Assembly (NCBI GenBank): GCA_022710975.1
Contig: JAKLGA010000007.1
Span: forward strand, 186,001 to 250,000
DNA: 64,000 nucleotides
Source: Myxococcota bacterium
GTDB lineage: Bacteria; Myxococcota; B64-G9
Direction of reading: 5' to 3'
Made by a program: the position numbers and the translations under genes. Below, piece after piece: positions 19,766-27,205 of this stretch; position 1 is the first letter of the stretch, and every line of letters starts with the position of its first letter. The notes below the pieces were generated by a model. It ran no database searches, was not told the origin of the DNA, and was given only the letters and a program-made list of their open reading frames with translations.

Positions 19766-21055
19766 GTGCGCCTGGTCGAGTTCGCCGCCCAGCTCGAGCG
19801 CGAGGGCATGCTGTTGCGCGTGTCGCGCGAGGTGGACCCGCGCTTCGAGCTGGCCGCCGTCATCCGCGCGCTGCGCGGCCGCCCGGCGCTGTTCGAGCGC
19901 GTGCGCGGCCACGCCCTGCCGGTGGCCTCCAACCTGTGCGCCAGCCGCGCGCTGGTCGCCCGCGCGCTCGGCTGCGCGCCGGGCGAGCTGCTCCCCCGCC
20001 TGAGCGCGGCCGCGGACGAGCCCCGCCCGCCGCCGGTAGAGCCGGGGGCCGGCCTGTACGAGGAGCGCCCGGTGGACCTGGGCGCGCTGCCGGTGCTCAC
20101 CCACTACCCGCAGGACGGCGGGCCGTACATCGCCTCGGGCGTGGCGGTGGCGGTCGATCCGCAGCACGGCCGCAACGCGAGCTTCCACCGGGCCATGCTG
20201 CGCGGCCCGGGCTCGCTGGCGCTCAGGCTGGTCGAGCGCCACCTGCACCTGTACCGCCAGCGCGGGCTCACGCGCTTTGCCTTCTGCATCGGCAACCCCG
20301 TGCCCGTGCTGCTGGCGGCCGCCATGTCGGTGGAGCTCGGGGTGGACGAGCTCGGGGTGGCCCACGCGCTCGCGCCCAGCCCGCTGGTCGAGCTGGCCGG
20401 CCTGCGGGTGCCGCCCGCGGAGCAGGTGCTGGTGTGCGAGTTCACCGGCGAGCTGGTGGACGAGGGCCCGTTCGTGGACCTGACCGAGACCCCGGACATC
20501 GTCCGCTCCCAGCCCGCGGTGCGGGTCGAGCGGATGTTCGTGCGCCGCGGGCCGAGCCTGTTCCACGCGCTCCTGCCCGGGGACCTCGAGCACAAGCTGC
20601 TGATGGGCATGCCGCGCGAGCCGACCATCTTCCGCGAGGTGTCGAAGGTGTGCGAGTGCCTGGACGTGCGCATCACCCCGGGCGGTTGCTCGTGGCTGCA
20701 CGCCGCCGTGCGCATCCGGAAGCGCGGGCCCGAGGACGGCCGGCGGGCCATCGCGGCCGCCTTCCGCGGGCACCGCTCGCTGAAGCACGTGTGGGTGGTG
20801 GACGAGGACGTCGACCTCGACCGGCCGGCCGAGCTCGAGTGGGCCATGGCCACCCGCTTCCAGGGGCACCGGGATCTGGTAATCCGGGAGGACGAGCCGG
20901 GCTCGTCGCTCGATCCGTCCGCGGACCTCGACACCAGCCACACCACCAAGCTGGGCTTCGACCTCACCGTCCCCGACCTGGCCCGGGCCGCGGAGTTCCG
21001 CAAGGTCCCCCCGCCGCTCGTGGTGCGGCTCGAGGACTACGGGATCCCGCCGTGA
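19766..21055 (+). CDS. UbiD-family prenyl-FMN decarboxylase, probable anhydromevalonate phosphate decarboxylase
   Basis: 429 residues from GTG at 19766, chosen for the strong site GGGAGGAGGAG 5 nt upstream. UbiD-family residues are visible: N137 and R142 (NASFHRAM) for prenyl-FMN binding, E233 and D238 (EGPFVD) as the acid pair. The segments GPFVDLTETPDIVRSQP and LLPGDLEHKLLMGMP resemble archaeal UbiD homologues more than the GPFGDHTGYY form of ubiquinone UbiD. In archaea this family member decarboxylates trans-anhydromevalonate 5-phosphate to isopentenyl phosphate. Aconitase-X, UbiX and IPK in the same operon support that role; assignment by context and motif, not by assay. The stop overlaps the next start. 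Confidence 0.85.
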   Translation: MRLVEFAAQLEREGMLLRVSREVDPRFELAAVIRALRGRPALFERVRGHALPVASNLCASRALVARALGCAPGELLPRLSAAADEPRPPPVEPGAGLYEERPVDLGALPVLTHYPQDGGPYIASGVAVAVDPQHGRNASFHRAMLRGPGSLALRLVERHLHLYRQRGLTRFAFCIGNPVPVLLAAAMSVELGVDELGVAHALAPSPLVELAGLRVPPAEQVLVCEFTGELVDEGPFVDLTETPDIVRSQPAVRVERMFVRRGPSLFHALLPGDLEHKLLMGMPREPTIFREVSKVCECLDVRITPGGCSWLHAAVRIRKRGPEDGRRAIAAAFRGHRSLKHVWVVDEDVDLDRPAELEWAMATRFQGHRDLVIREDEPGSSLDPSADLDTSHTTKLGFDLTVPDLARAAEFRKVPPPLVVRLEDYGIPP

Positions 21056-22269
21056 GCGCGACCCGGCTCGAGCTCGACGACGGCCAGCGCGCGCTCCTGG
21101 CGGGCCAGGCGGGCGGCTGGGTCCAGCGCCTGATGCGGCTGCTGGTGCGGCTGGGGGAGATCTACGGCGCCCGGCGCCTGCTGCCGGTCGCCTCGGTCCA
21201 GGTCTCGGGCGTGTCCTACAAGTCGCTGGGCGAGCCCGGGCTCGCCTTCCTCGAGGAGCTCTCGCAGAGCGGCGCCCGGGTGCGGGCGCTGACCAGCCTG
21301 AACCCCTCGGGGGTGGATCCCGAGCGGGCGGCGGAGCTCGGCTTCCCCGCGGACTTCGTCGAGCGGCAGGCGCGCATCATGGCGGCCTTCGCCCGGCTGG
21401 GCGTGCTCGGCTCGGCCACCTGCACCCCCTACCAGGCCGGGCTCCTGCCCCGCTTCGGCCAGCACCTGGCCTGGGCCGAGTCGTCCTCGGTGGCCTTCGC
21501 CAACGCGGTCCTGGGCGCGCGCACCAACCGCGAGGGCGGACCCTCGGCCCTGGCCGCGGCCGTGTGCGGCTGCACCCCCGAGCACGGCCTGCACCTCGAC
21601 CAGGCGCGCCGGCCCACCCACCGGGTGCGGGTCGAGGCCGAGCTCGGCTCGACGGCCGACCACGGCGCCCTGGGAGTGTGGGTCGGCCGGCGGGTGGGCG
21701 CGGGGGTGCCCTACTTCGAGGCGCTCGGCGCGGCCGGCCCGGGCGCGGACGAGCTCAAGGCGCTGGGCGCGGCCATGGCCGCCAGCGGCGCGGTGGCCAT
21801 GTACCACGTGGCCGGGGTCACGCCCGAGGCGGCGCGGCACGATCCGGCCGGGCTGCCCGAGCTCCGCGTGGGCCGCGCCGAGCTCGACCAGGTGTACGCC
21901 GAGCTCGGCCCGGGGGACGGGGCGGGCGAGCCCGACCTGCTGGTGACCGGCTGCCCGCACGCCTCCCTGGAGGAGATCGCCGCGCTGTCCGGCCGGCTGG
22001 CGGGCAAGCGGCTCCGGCGGCCCCTGTGGGTGTGCACCTCGGCCTTCGTCCGCGAGGCCGCCCGGCGCCTGGGGCTGGCCGGGCCGCTCGAGGCGGCCGG
22101 CGGCCGGCTGGTGGCCGACACCTGCCCGGTGGTCGCGCCCATCGAGCGCATGGGCTTCCGCTGCACCGGGGTGGACTCGGGCAAGGCGGCCTGCTACCTG
22201 CCCGGCCTGTGCCAGCAGCGGGTGGTCTTCCGGCCCCTGGAGGAGCTGCTCGAGGAGGCGCTGGCATGA
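21052..22269 (+). CDS. Aconitase X (AcnX) large subunit, probable phosphomevalonate dehydratase large subunit
   Basis: 405 residues from GTG at 21052, overlapping the UbiD-family stop by 4 nt. AcnX hallmarks are present: SGVSYKSLG near 52-60, C124 in SATCTPY, the block GARTNREGGPSALAAA at ~155-170, C301 (TGCPHASLEE) and C358 (ADTCPV). These three cysteines are the likely [4Fe-4S] ligands. Large and small subunits are separate genes, as in archaeal phosphomevalonate dehydratase, whereas bacterial cis-3-hydroxyproline dehydratases are usually a single fused chain. The predicted reaction is mevalonate 5-phosphate to trans-anhydromevalonate 5-phosphate plus water. Other hydroxyacid substrates remain possible. 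Confidence 0.87.
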   Translation: MSATRLELDDGQRALLAGQAGGWVQRLMRLLVRLGEIYGARRLLPVASVQVSGVSYKSLGEPGLAFLEELSQSGARVRALTSLNPSGVDPERAAELGFPADFVERQARIMAAFARLGVLGSATCTPYQAGLLPRFGQHLAWAESSSVAFANAVLGARTNREGGPSALAAAVCGCTPEHGLHLDQARRPTHRVRVEAELGSTADHGALGVWVGRRVGAGVPYFEALGAAGPGADELKALGAAMAASGAVAMYHVAGVTPEAARHDPAGLPELRVGRAELDQVYAELGPGDGAGEPDLLVTGCPHASLEEIAALSGRLAGKRLRRPLWVCTSAFVREAARRLGLAGPLEAAGGRLVADTCPVVAPIERMGFRCTGVDSGKAACYLPGLCQQRVVFRPLEELLEEALA

Positions 22270-22649
22270 AGGCCCGTCCCATCTCCTCCGGGCGGGCCGC
22301 GGGCCCGGCCCTGGTCTCGCCCGCGCCCATCTCCTTCTACGGCGGGGTGGAGGCGACGACCGGCGTGGTGATCGAGCGCGGCCACCCGCTGTGCGGCCGG
22401 TGCGTGGCCGGCCAGGTGCTGGTGTTCCCCGCCGGCAAGGGCTCGACGGTCGGCTCCTACGTGCTCTACGGCCTGGCCAGGAACGGCGTGGCCCCGGCCG
22501 CCCTGGTGGTGGGCGAGGCCGAGACCATCGTGGCGACCGGCGCCATCCTGGCGGACATCCCCTGCGTGGACCGGGTGGCCCTCGACGGCTTCCGGGACGG
22601 TGAGGCGCTCGAGGTGGACGCCGACCGGGGCGAGGTGCGCCGTGCCTGA
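22266..22649 (+). CDS. Aconitase X small subunit (DUF126), probable phosphomevalonate dehydratase small subunit
   Basis: 127 residues from the ATG at 22266, sharing ATGA with the large-subunit stop. It corresponds to the swivel domain of aconitase. PISFYGGVEATTGVV (~21-35) and GKGSTVGSYVLYGL (~57-70) are the signature of the AcnX small subunit; the serine-containing GSTVGS loop supplies an active-site residue in the family. It must pair with the product of the preceding gene. The UbiX gene begins 8 nt inside its 3' end. Confidence 0.88.
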   Translation: MKARPISSGRAAGPALVSPAPISFYGGVEATTGVVIERGHPLCGRCVAGQVLVFPAGKGSTVGSYVLYGLARNGVAPAALVVGEAETIVATGAILADIPCVDRVALDGFRDGEALEVDADRGEVRRA

Positions 22650-23205
22650 GCCGCGCCGGATCGTGCTCGGCCTGAGCGGCGCCTCGGGCGCGCCGCTCGG
22701 GGTGCGCGCCCTGGAGCTGCTCCACGCGGCCGGGTGCGAGGTGCACCTGGTGGTGAGCGAGGCGGCCCGGGCGGTGCTCGCTGCCGAGTGCCAGCGCACC
22801 GCCGAGTCGCTCGCCCCCCTGGCCCACCGGGTGCACGATCCGCGCGACTTCTGCGCGCCCATCGCCTCGGGCTCGTTCCGCTGCGACGGCATGCTGATCG
22901 CGCCCTGCAGCATGAAGTCGCTGGCCGGGATCGCCCACGGCTACGCGGACAACCTCCTGCTGCGGGCCGCGGACGTGTGCCTCAAGGAGCGGCGCCGGCT
23001 GGTGCTGGTCGCGCGCGAGGCGCCGCTGTCGCTCATCCACCTCGAGAACATGCGCCTGGTGACCCTGGCCGGCGGGATCATCCTGCCGCCCGTGCTCGGC
23101 TTCTACACGAGGCCCGCGAGCCTGGCCGAGGCGGTGGACCAGATCTGCGGCAAGGCGCTCGAGCTGCTGGGCGTCGAGAGCGAGGTCTACCGGCGATGGG
23201 AGTGA
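22642..23205 (+). CDS. ubiX: UbiX flavin prenyltransferase
   Basis: 187 residues from GTG at 22642. GLSGASGAPLG (10-20) is the nucleotide-binding start of UbiX. CSMKSLAGIAHGYADNLLLR, LKERRRLVLVAREAPLS and the C-terminal FYTRP block are diagnostic. UbiX joins dimethylallyl phosphate to FMN to make prenyl-FMN, the cofactor needed by UbiD-family decarboxylases, so it supplies the first enzyme of this operon. Notably the operon also makes isopentenyl phosphate, one isomerisation away from UbiX's own substrate. It overlaps both neighbours. Confidence 0.95.
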   Translation: MPEPRRIVLGLSGASGAPLGVRALELLHAAGCEVHLVVSEAARAVLAAECQRTAESLAPLAHRVHDPRDFCAPIASGSFRCDGMLIAPCSMKSLAGIAHGYADNLLLRAADVCLKERRRLVLVAREAPLSLIHLENMRLVTLAGGIILPPVLGFYTRPASLAEAVDQICGKALELLGVESEVYRRWE

Positions 23206-23984
23206 GCCCCGCCCCGGAGCGCTGCCTGGTGAAGCTGGGCGGCTCGCTCATCACCGACAAGTCCCGCCCCTACACGCTCCGGGCCGGGGTGCTCGAGCGG
23301 CTGGCGCGGGAGATCCACCAGGCGCGCCTGGAGCGCCCGCTGGCGCTGGTGCTGGGCCACGGCGGCGGCTCCTTCCCGCACGTCTCGGCCAGCCGCTACC
23401 GCACGGCCGAGGGAGCCGTGGACGACCGCTCCTGGGAAGGCTTCCTGCGCGTGCACGCGGACGCGGCCCTGCTGAACGCGCAGGTCTGCCGGGCGCTCGA
23501 GCTCGGCGGCGAGCGGCCCTTCCCGCTGGCCCCCTCGGCCGGCGCCACGGCCCGGGCCGGGCGCATCGAGCGCTGGGACACGCGCCCGCTCGAGCTCCTG
23601 CTGCAGGCCGGGGTGCTGCCGGTGGTGTACGGCGACGTGCTGGTGGACGAGGCCCAGGGTTGCGCCATCGCCTCCACCGAGGAGCTCTTCCGCTGGCTGG
23701 CCCGGGCGCTCCGGCCCACGCGCGTGCTGCTGGTCGGCAAGGTGGACGGGGTGCTGGACGGGCGCGGGGCGCTCCTCCCCGAGATATCCCAGGCGGACCT
23801 GCCCCGCGTCCGCGCGGACCTCCGGCCCTCGGACGGCGCCGCGGACGTGACCGGCGGCATGCTGCACAAGGTGGAGCGCACGCTGGAGACGGGCGTGCCC
23901 ACGCTCATCCTGAACGGGCTGGTCCCGGACCGGCTGCGGCTGGCGCTGCTGGGCGAGGATGTGCCCGGCACTCGAGTCCACTAG
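23196..23984 (+). CDS. Isopentenyl phosphate kinase (IPK)
   Basis: 262 residues from the ATG at 23196, overlapping the UbiX stop by 10 nt; GTG at 23202 (4-nt overlap) is an alternative start. This amino-acid-kinase fold protein carries the IPK signature: K13-LGGSLITDK22 at the N-terminus, GHGGGSFPH (54-62) with H62 at the place of the catalytic histidine of archaeal IPKs, and DVTGGM near the C-terminus. The histidine separates IPK from UMP, glutamate and fosfomycin kinases. It phosphorylates isopentenyl phosphate to isopentenyl diphosphate with ATP. It is the last gene of the operon, ending with TAG. Confidence 0.92.
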   Translation: MGVSPAPERCLVKLGGSLITDKSRPYTLRAGVLERLAREIHQARLERPLALVLGHGGGSFPHVSASRYRTAEGAVDDRSWEGFLRVHADAALLNAQVCRALELGGERPFPLAPSAGATARAGRIERWDTRPLELLLQAGVLPVVYGDVLVDEAQGCAIASTEELFRWLARALRPTRVLLVGKVDGVLDGRGALLPEISQADLPRVRADLRPSDGAADVTGGMLHKVERTLETGVPTLILNGLVPDRLRLALLGEDVPGTRVH

Positions 23985-24087
23985 CCTGCGCAGTCGACGA
24001 GCTGTTCATGGAGGATCACGGGAGGGGTGACGCTGAGGCGGGGGGGGAAGCGAGCAGGCAGGACCCCGACCCGCGGAGGCGCGGAGC

Positions 24088-25059
24088 TCAGGGGACTGCG
24101 GCCGAGTCGCCCAGCGCGATCACCACATCCCCGAAGGCCCTCCAGGTGAGCGCCTCGACCGCGGCCCCGCCCGGCACGAGCGCGGCCACCTGCCCGCCCA
24201 CGTCCTCCAGGCCCTTGGCCGCGTACACTACGCTCTTCGGGCGCTCCTTGACCGCCTCGCCCGCGCGGACGATCACCAAGCCGCCCTTGGCGAGCGCGCC
24301 TTCGACCTTCGCCCGGGCCGCGGCCAGCACCTTCTTCGCGCCCAGGAGCTCGATGCGCGGGCCGGCCGCCGGGGTGACCGCGAGCCTGGCGAAGCCGAAG
24401 TCGTTCATCATGGCGTAGCCCCGGTGCAGCACCCAGGCCGCGCGCTTGCCGTCCGGCGACCAGGCCACCGTCACCTCCCCCTGGAGGTTGCCGGCGCTGG
24501 CCTCGGAGTGGCTGGCCACCTTCCAGCGCTTGCCCCCGCCCTCGGTGAACAGGCCGAGCTCGGCCTGCATGAGGATGTCGCTCTCGTCCTTCGGGCCCCA
24601 CCTGAACAGGCCCTGCTCCCACGCGCCCCGGGCCTGGAACCCCTCCCCGGCCTTCACGGAGATCACCGCCCGGCTCCTCTTGTCCGGAGAACTCTCGCCC
24701 TGGAGCAGGGTCAGGGGATGCCCGTCCTGCCAGGCCTTGAAGGCCTCGGCCTTGCCCAGCCTGGCCGCCTTGGGCCGGGTCCTGTCGCAGGTGCCCTCCA
24801 TGGACTCGAGGAACTCCTGGCGCTCGCCGCTCGCGCCGTCGAGCACCACCTGGGTCACGAGCGTGCAGCTCTCGCCCTCATCGCCCGTGGGATCGTCGAT
24901 GAAGGAGGCGTTGCGCTGGTACACCACGAAGCGGCTGTCCGTGCTCCAGCCCTGCAGGACGAGGTTCGCGGCCTCGTCCGCCCACAGCGGCTCGGCCCCG
25001 GCAGCCCCGCAGGCCAGCAGGCCGATCAGGGCCACACCCACTTCGATCCTCGCGCTCAT
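24088..25059 (-). CDS. Secreted protein of unknown function
   Basis: 323 residues from the ATG at 25059, with GAGGAGG nearby upstream. The N-terminal hydrophobic segment ends LLACGAAGAEP and could be a lipobox or a normal signal peptidase site. The mature part has beta-propeller-like phrases (VAWSPDGKRAAWVL and DSRFVVYQ) seen in TolB-like and WD40-like periplasmic proteins, but only a few are clear. No family is named. It ends ~100 nt from the isoprenoid operon on the opposite strand. Confidence 0.7.
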   Translation of the reverse strand: MSARIEVGVALIGLLACGAAGAEPLWADEAANLVLQGWSTDSRFVVYQRNASFIDDPTGDEGESCTLVTQVVLDGASGERQEFLESMEGTCDRTRPKAARLGKAEAFKAWQDGHPLTLLQGESSPDKRSRAVISVKAGEGFQARGAWEQGLFRWGPKDESDILMQAELGLFTEGGGKRWKVASHSEASAGNLQGEVTVAWSPDGKRAAWVLHRGYAMMNDFGFARLAVTPAAGPRIELLGAKKVLAAARAKVEGALAKGGLVIVRAGEAVKERPKSVVYAAKGLEDVGGQVAALVPGGAAVEALTWRAFGDVVIALGDSAAVP

Positions 25060-25105
25060 GCTCCGCCCCTCCTCGGGCAAGTGCCATGCCCGGCCAGTTC
25101 GCCCC

Positions 25106-26389
25106 TCAATCAGGCTCCGCGACGGGCAGGGCGCGCCGCTCCTGCCACAGGCCGTGGATCGGCTCGCGCGGGACGCCCTGGTAGTCGCGCAGCCCCATCG
25201 AGCCCCAGACCTTGGCCGTCATCTCGCCGTAGAACTGCGCCAGCGGGTCGTCGCCGCCCACCGAGCGGAAGATGTCCAGCACCGTGCACCAGGTCGGATC
25301 GAAGTCGCACGGGCAGTCGGTCATGAGCTCCGCCGGCACCAGGTCCCGGTCCGACCACCAGGTGACCAGCTCCATGCCCGCGGCCTGGGCGTCGTCGAGC
25401 AGGCGGGTGAAGTAGGCGGCCTGGGCCCCGGGATCGCCCTCGAGCGCGGTCAGGCAGCCCGTGGGGTGCAGCCCGACCGCGTCGCTCGCCAGCCAGCCGA
25501 CCTCGCCCACCACGGGGGCGAGCCCCAGGCGCGAGGCGGCCCGGGTGAACCAGTCCGCGGGCAGGTCCTCCACCCGGCTGAGCTCCGGGATCAGGTGCGG
25601 GTAGGTCGAGAGGGCGAAGCGGTCCATCTCGAGCCCCTGGAGCTGGGCCAGGTTGGCCTCGAAGCAGGCCTCGCGCGTCTGGCCCGAGGGGCAGAAGCCC
25701 TCGCTGTAGCCGTGCAGCGCGTCGATCTGGATGGAGGGGAAGGCGACGACCGACGGCCGGGCCGCCTTGGCCGCGGCGTAGGCCGCCCGCTCCACCTCGA
25801 CCAGGGCGTCCCAGGCCTGGGCCGGGCAGGTCGAGAAGAGGTTCATCTCGATGGCCACATTGACCCAGTCGGGCTGGAAGCGCCGCACCATCCAGTCCAC
25901 GTAGGCCAGGTAGGCCGCGCGCCTGCCCGCCGCGTCCGGGGCCGAGGAGAAGTCGTAGCACTCCGCGCTCCAGCCCTCCTCCTGCTGCAGCTCGCCGTCC
26001 ACCACCACCGCCCGGCTGGCCAGGAAGCGGCGGCCCGTGCCGGACACGAGCTGGAGGCTCAGGAAGACCGGCTTGTCCGCGGCCGCGACCACGGCCGAGA
26101 GCCGGTCCAGGGCCGCCAGCCACTCGGCGGGGGGCGCGGTGCCCGCCTCGAAGGCCTCCCAGGGCAGGCCATAGAAGTCCTGGTGGAGCGAGATCACGTC
26201 CGCGTCCGCGGCGAGATCCGCCGCGGTGAGCTGCAGCCCCACGGGCGCGTCGATGCGGAGCTGGGTCCCGGTCAGCGCGAGCCGGAACGAGCGGGTCTGC
26301 CCACCGTCCCCTCCACCGCAGCCCACGCCGCTGCAGCCCCCCGCCAGGAACAACGCCCCCAGGATCCAGCCAGCCCTCGCGCGCGCCAT
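25106..26389 (-). CDS. Secreted lipoprotein with glycoside-hydrolase-like TIM barrel
   Basis: 427 residues from the ATG at 26389 (GGAGGG upstream). Lipobox FLAGGC, then a Gly-rich linker. The body reads like a clan GH-A (beta/alpha)8 barrel: strands such as DKPVFLSLQLV, VNVAIEMNLF with a candidate acid/base Glu, and PVVGEVGWLA with a candidate nucleophile Glu near the C-terminal end. Five to six additional Cys (CPAQAW, CPSGQ, CPCDFDPTWC) suggest disulfides. It resembles arabinogalactan endo-galactanase-type proteins in outline, but a substrate cannot be assigned. It is probably cotranscribed with the secreted protein downstream (46-nt gap). Confidence 0.68.
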   Translation of the reverse strand: MARARAGWILGALFLAGGCSGVGCGGGDGGQTRSFRLALTGTQLRIDAPVGLQLTAADLAADADVISLHQDFYGLPWEAFEAGTAPPAEWLAALDRLSAVVAAADKPVFLSLQLVSGTGRRFLASRAVVVDGELQQEEGWSAECYDFSSAPDAAGRRAAYLAYVDWMVRRFQPDWVNVAIEMNLFSTCPAQAWDALVEVERAAYAAAKAARPSVVAFPSIQIDALHGYSEGFCPSGQTREACFEANLAQLQGLEMDRFALSTYPHLIPELSRVEDLPADWFTRAASRLGLAPVVGEVGWLASDAVGLHPTGCLTALEGDPGAQAAYFTRLLDDAQAAGMELVTWWSDRDLVPAELMTDCPCDFDPTWCTVLDIFRSVGGDDPLAQFYGEMTAKVWGSMGLRDYQGVPREPIHGLWQERRALPVAEPD

Positions 26390-26498
26390 GTCCGTACCCT
26401 CCTGCAGCCGCAGCTCACGCCACCTCGAGGTCCAGGAGGCGATGAGCCGGGAACCCGACGCCATGACAGGGTATTATCCTCCAGAGCCGGAGGGAAGC

Positions 26499-26915
26499 AT
26501 GAGGAGCGCGAGCCTGCTTGCGTGGGTGGCGGTCTTGGCCGGGGCGGCTGCGGCCGTTGCCGGGGAGGAGAAGCCCGTGGAGACGAAGATCGCCTTCACC
26601 GGCGAGGTGACCGGGCTGGTCATGCTGTTCGACTACGAGGGGAAGGCCATCCCCATCGGCGCGGACCCGCGCTTCGCGCTCTCGGTCGAGGTCGAGCGGG
26701 TCGCGCCCGAGGATCCGAGCTTCACCCCGGGGAAGGTGACCGTCTTCGCCATCCACAGCCCGGCGCTCCTGTTCGGCGGCACGGGCCTGGCGGAGGCGAA
26801 GGAGATCGTGGGCCAGCGCTTCGACTTCACCGTCGAGAAGCACGCGGAGCCGGGGCACTGCACCTGGGGCGCGCTGCACGTCGAGCGGCACCTGCCCGCG
26901 CCGCCGGCCCCGTGA
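26499..26915 (+). CDS. Small secreted protein, hypothetical
   Basis: 138 residues from the ATG at 26499 (GGAGGGAAGC upstream). A clear signal peptide ends near AAAVAGEE. The mature ~115 residues alternate charged and hydrophobic residues as in a beta-barrel or OB-like fold, with a single Cys in EPGHCTWGAL. No family is recognised. A TATTAT at 26472-26477 may be its -10 box. It is divergent from the lipoprotein at 25106-26389. Confidence 0.6.
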   Translation: MRSASLLAWVAVLAGAAAAVAGEEKPVETKIAFTGEVTGLVMLFDYEGKAIPIGADPRFALSVEVERVAPEDPSFTPGKVTVFAIHSPALLFGGTGLAEAKEIVGQRFDFTVEKHAEPGHCTWGALHVERHLPAPPAP

Positions 26916-26931
26916 GCGTGCCAGTTCGTGC

Positions 26932-26960
26932 TTGACACGCCCCTCCCCTCGGGTTAGAAA
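26932..26960 (+). promoter_or_regulatory. Promoter of tRNA-Asn
   Basis: A perfect -35 TTGACA (26932-26937), a 17-nt spacer and TAGAAA (26955-26960) lie 39 nt before the tRNA 5' end. Spacing and position are as expected for a strong vegetative promoter. Confidence 0.6.
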
Positions 26961-26999
26961 CCCCGTCTGCGCAAGCTCTTTGACCGAGAAGCACGTCAT

Positions 27000-27075
27000 T
27001 CCCGAGTAGCTCAGCCGGTAGAGCAAGTGGCTGTTAACCACTGGGCCGGGGGTTCGAGTCCCTCCTCGGGAGCCA
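27000..27075 (+). tRNA. tRNA-Asn (anticodon GTT)
   Basis: A complete 76-nt cloverleaf. Acceptor TCCCGAG (27000-27006) pairs with CTCGGGA (27065-27071). D-stem GCTC/GAGC, anticodon stem AGTGG/CCACT around CTGTTAA (anticodon GTT at 27033-27035), T-stem GGGGG/CCCTC with TTCGAGT loop (one G-T pair). Discriminator G and an encoded CCA at 27073-27075. It is flanked by a strong promoter and an intrinsic terminator, so it is a monocistronic tRNA gene. Confidence 0.97.
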
Positions 27076-27083
27076 TCCATCCC

Positions 27084-27113
27084 ATGCCCACCTCAAGGTG
27101 GGCATTTTTCTTT
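27084..27113 (+). terminator. Intrinsic terminator of tRNA-Asn
   Basis: A 9-bp perfect stem, ATGCCCACC (27084-27092) with GGTGGGCAT (27097-27105), a TCAA loop and a T-rich tract (TTTTTCTTT) follow the tRNA by 8 nt. Confidence 0.9.
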
Positions 27114-27205
27114 CGGACAACCCAAGGTGCGCTGTACCCGCTGGCCCTCGAAACACCCCGAAGGTCTCTGAACCCTGCCCGCGCACTCCGGTCGCGGCTT
27201 GCCGC

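Noticed and set aside
21052-22649. Aconitase-X pair as cis-3-hydroxyproline dehydratase
   Set aside because: No proline racemase or amino-acid catabolic gene is adjacent; separate subunits plus UbiD, UbiX and IPK in the same operon fit mevalonate phosphate metabolism better.
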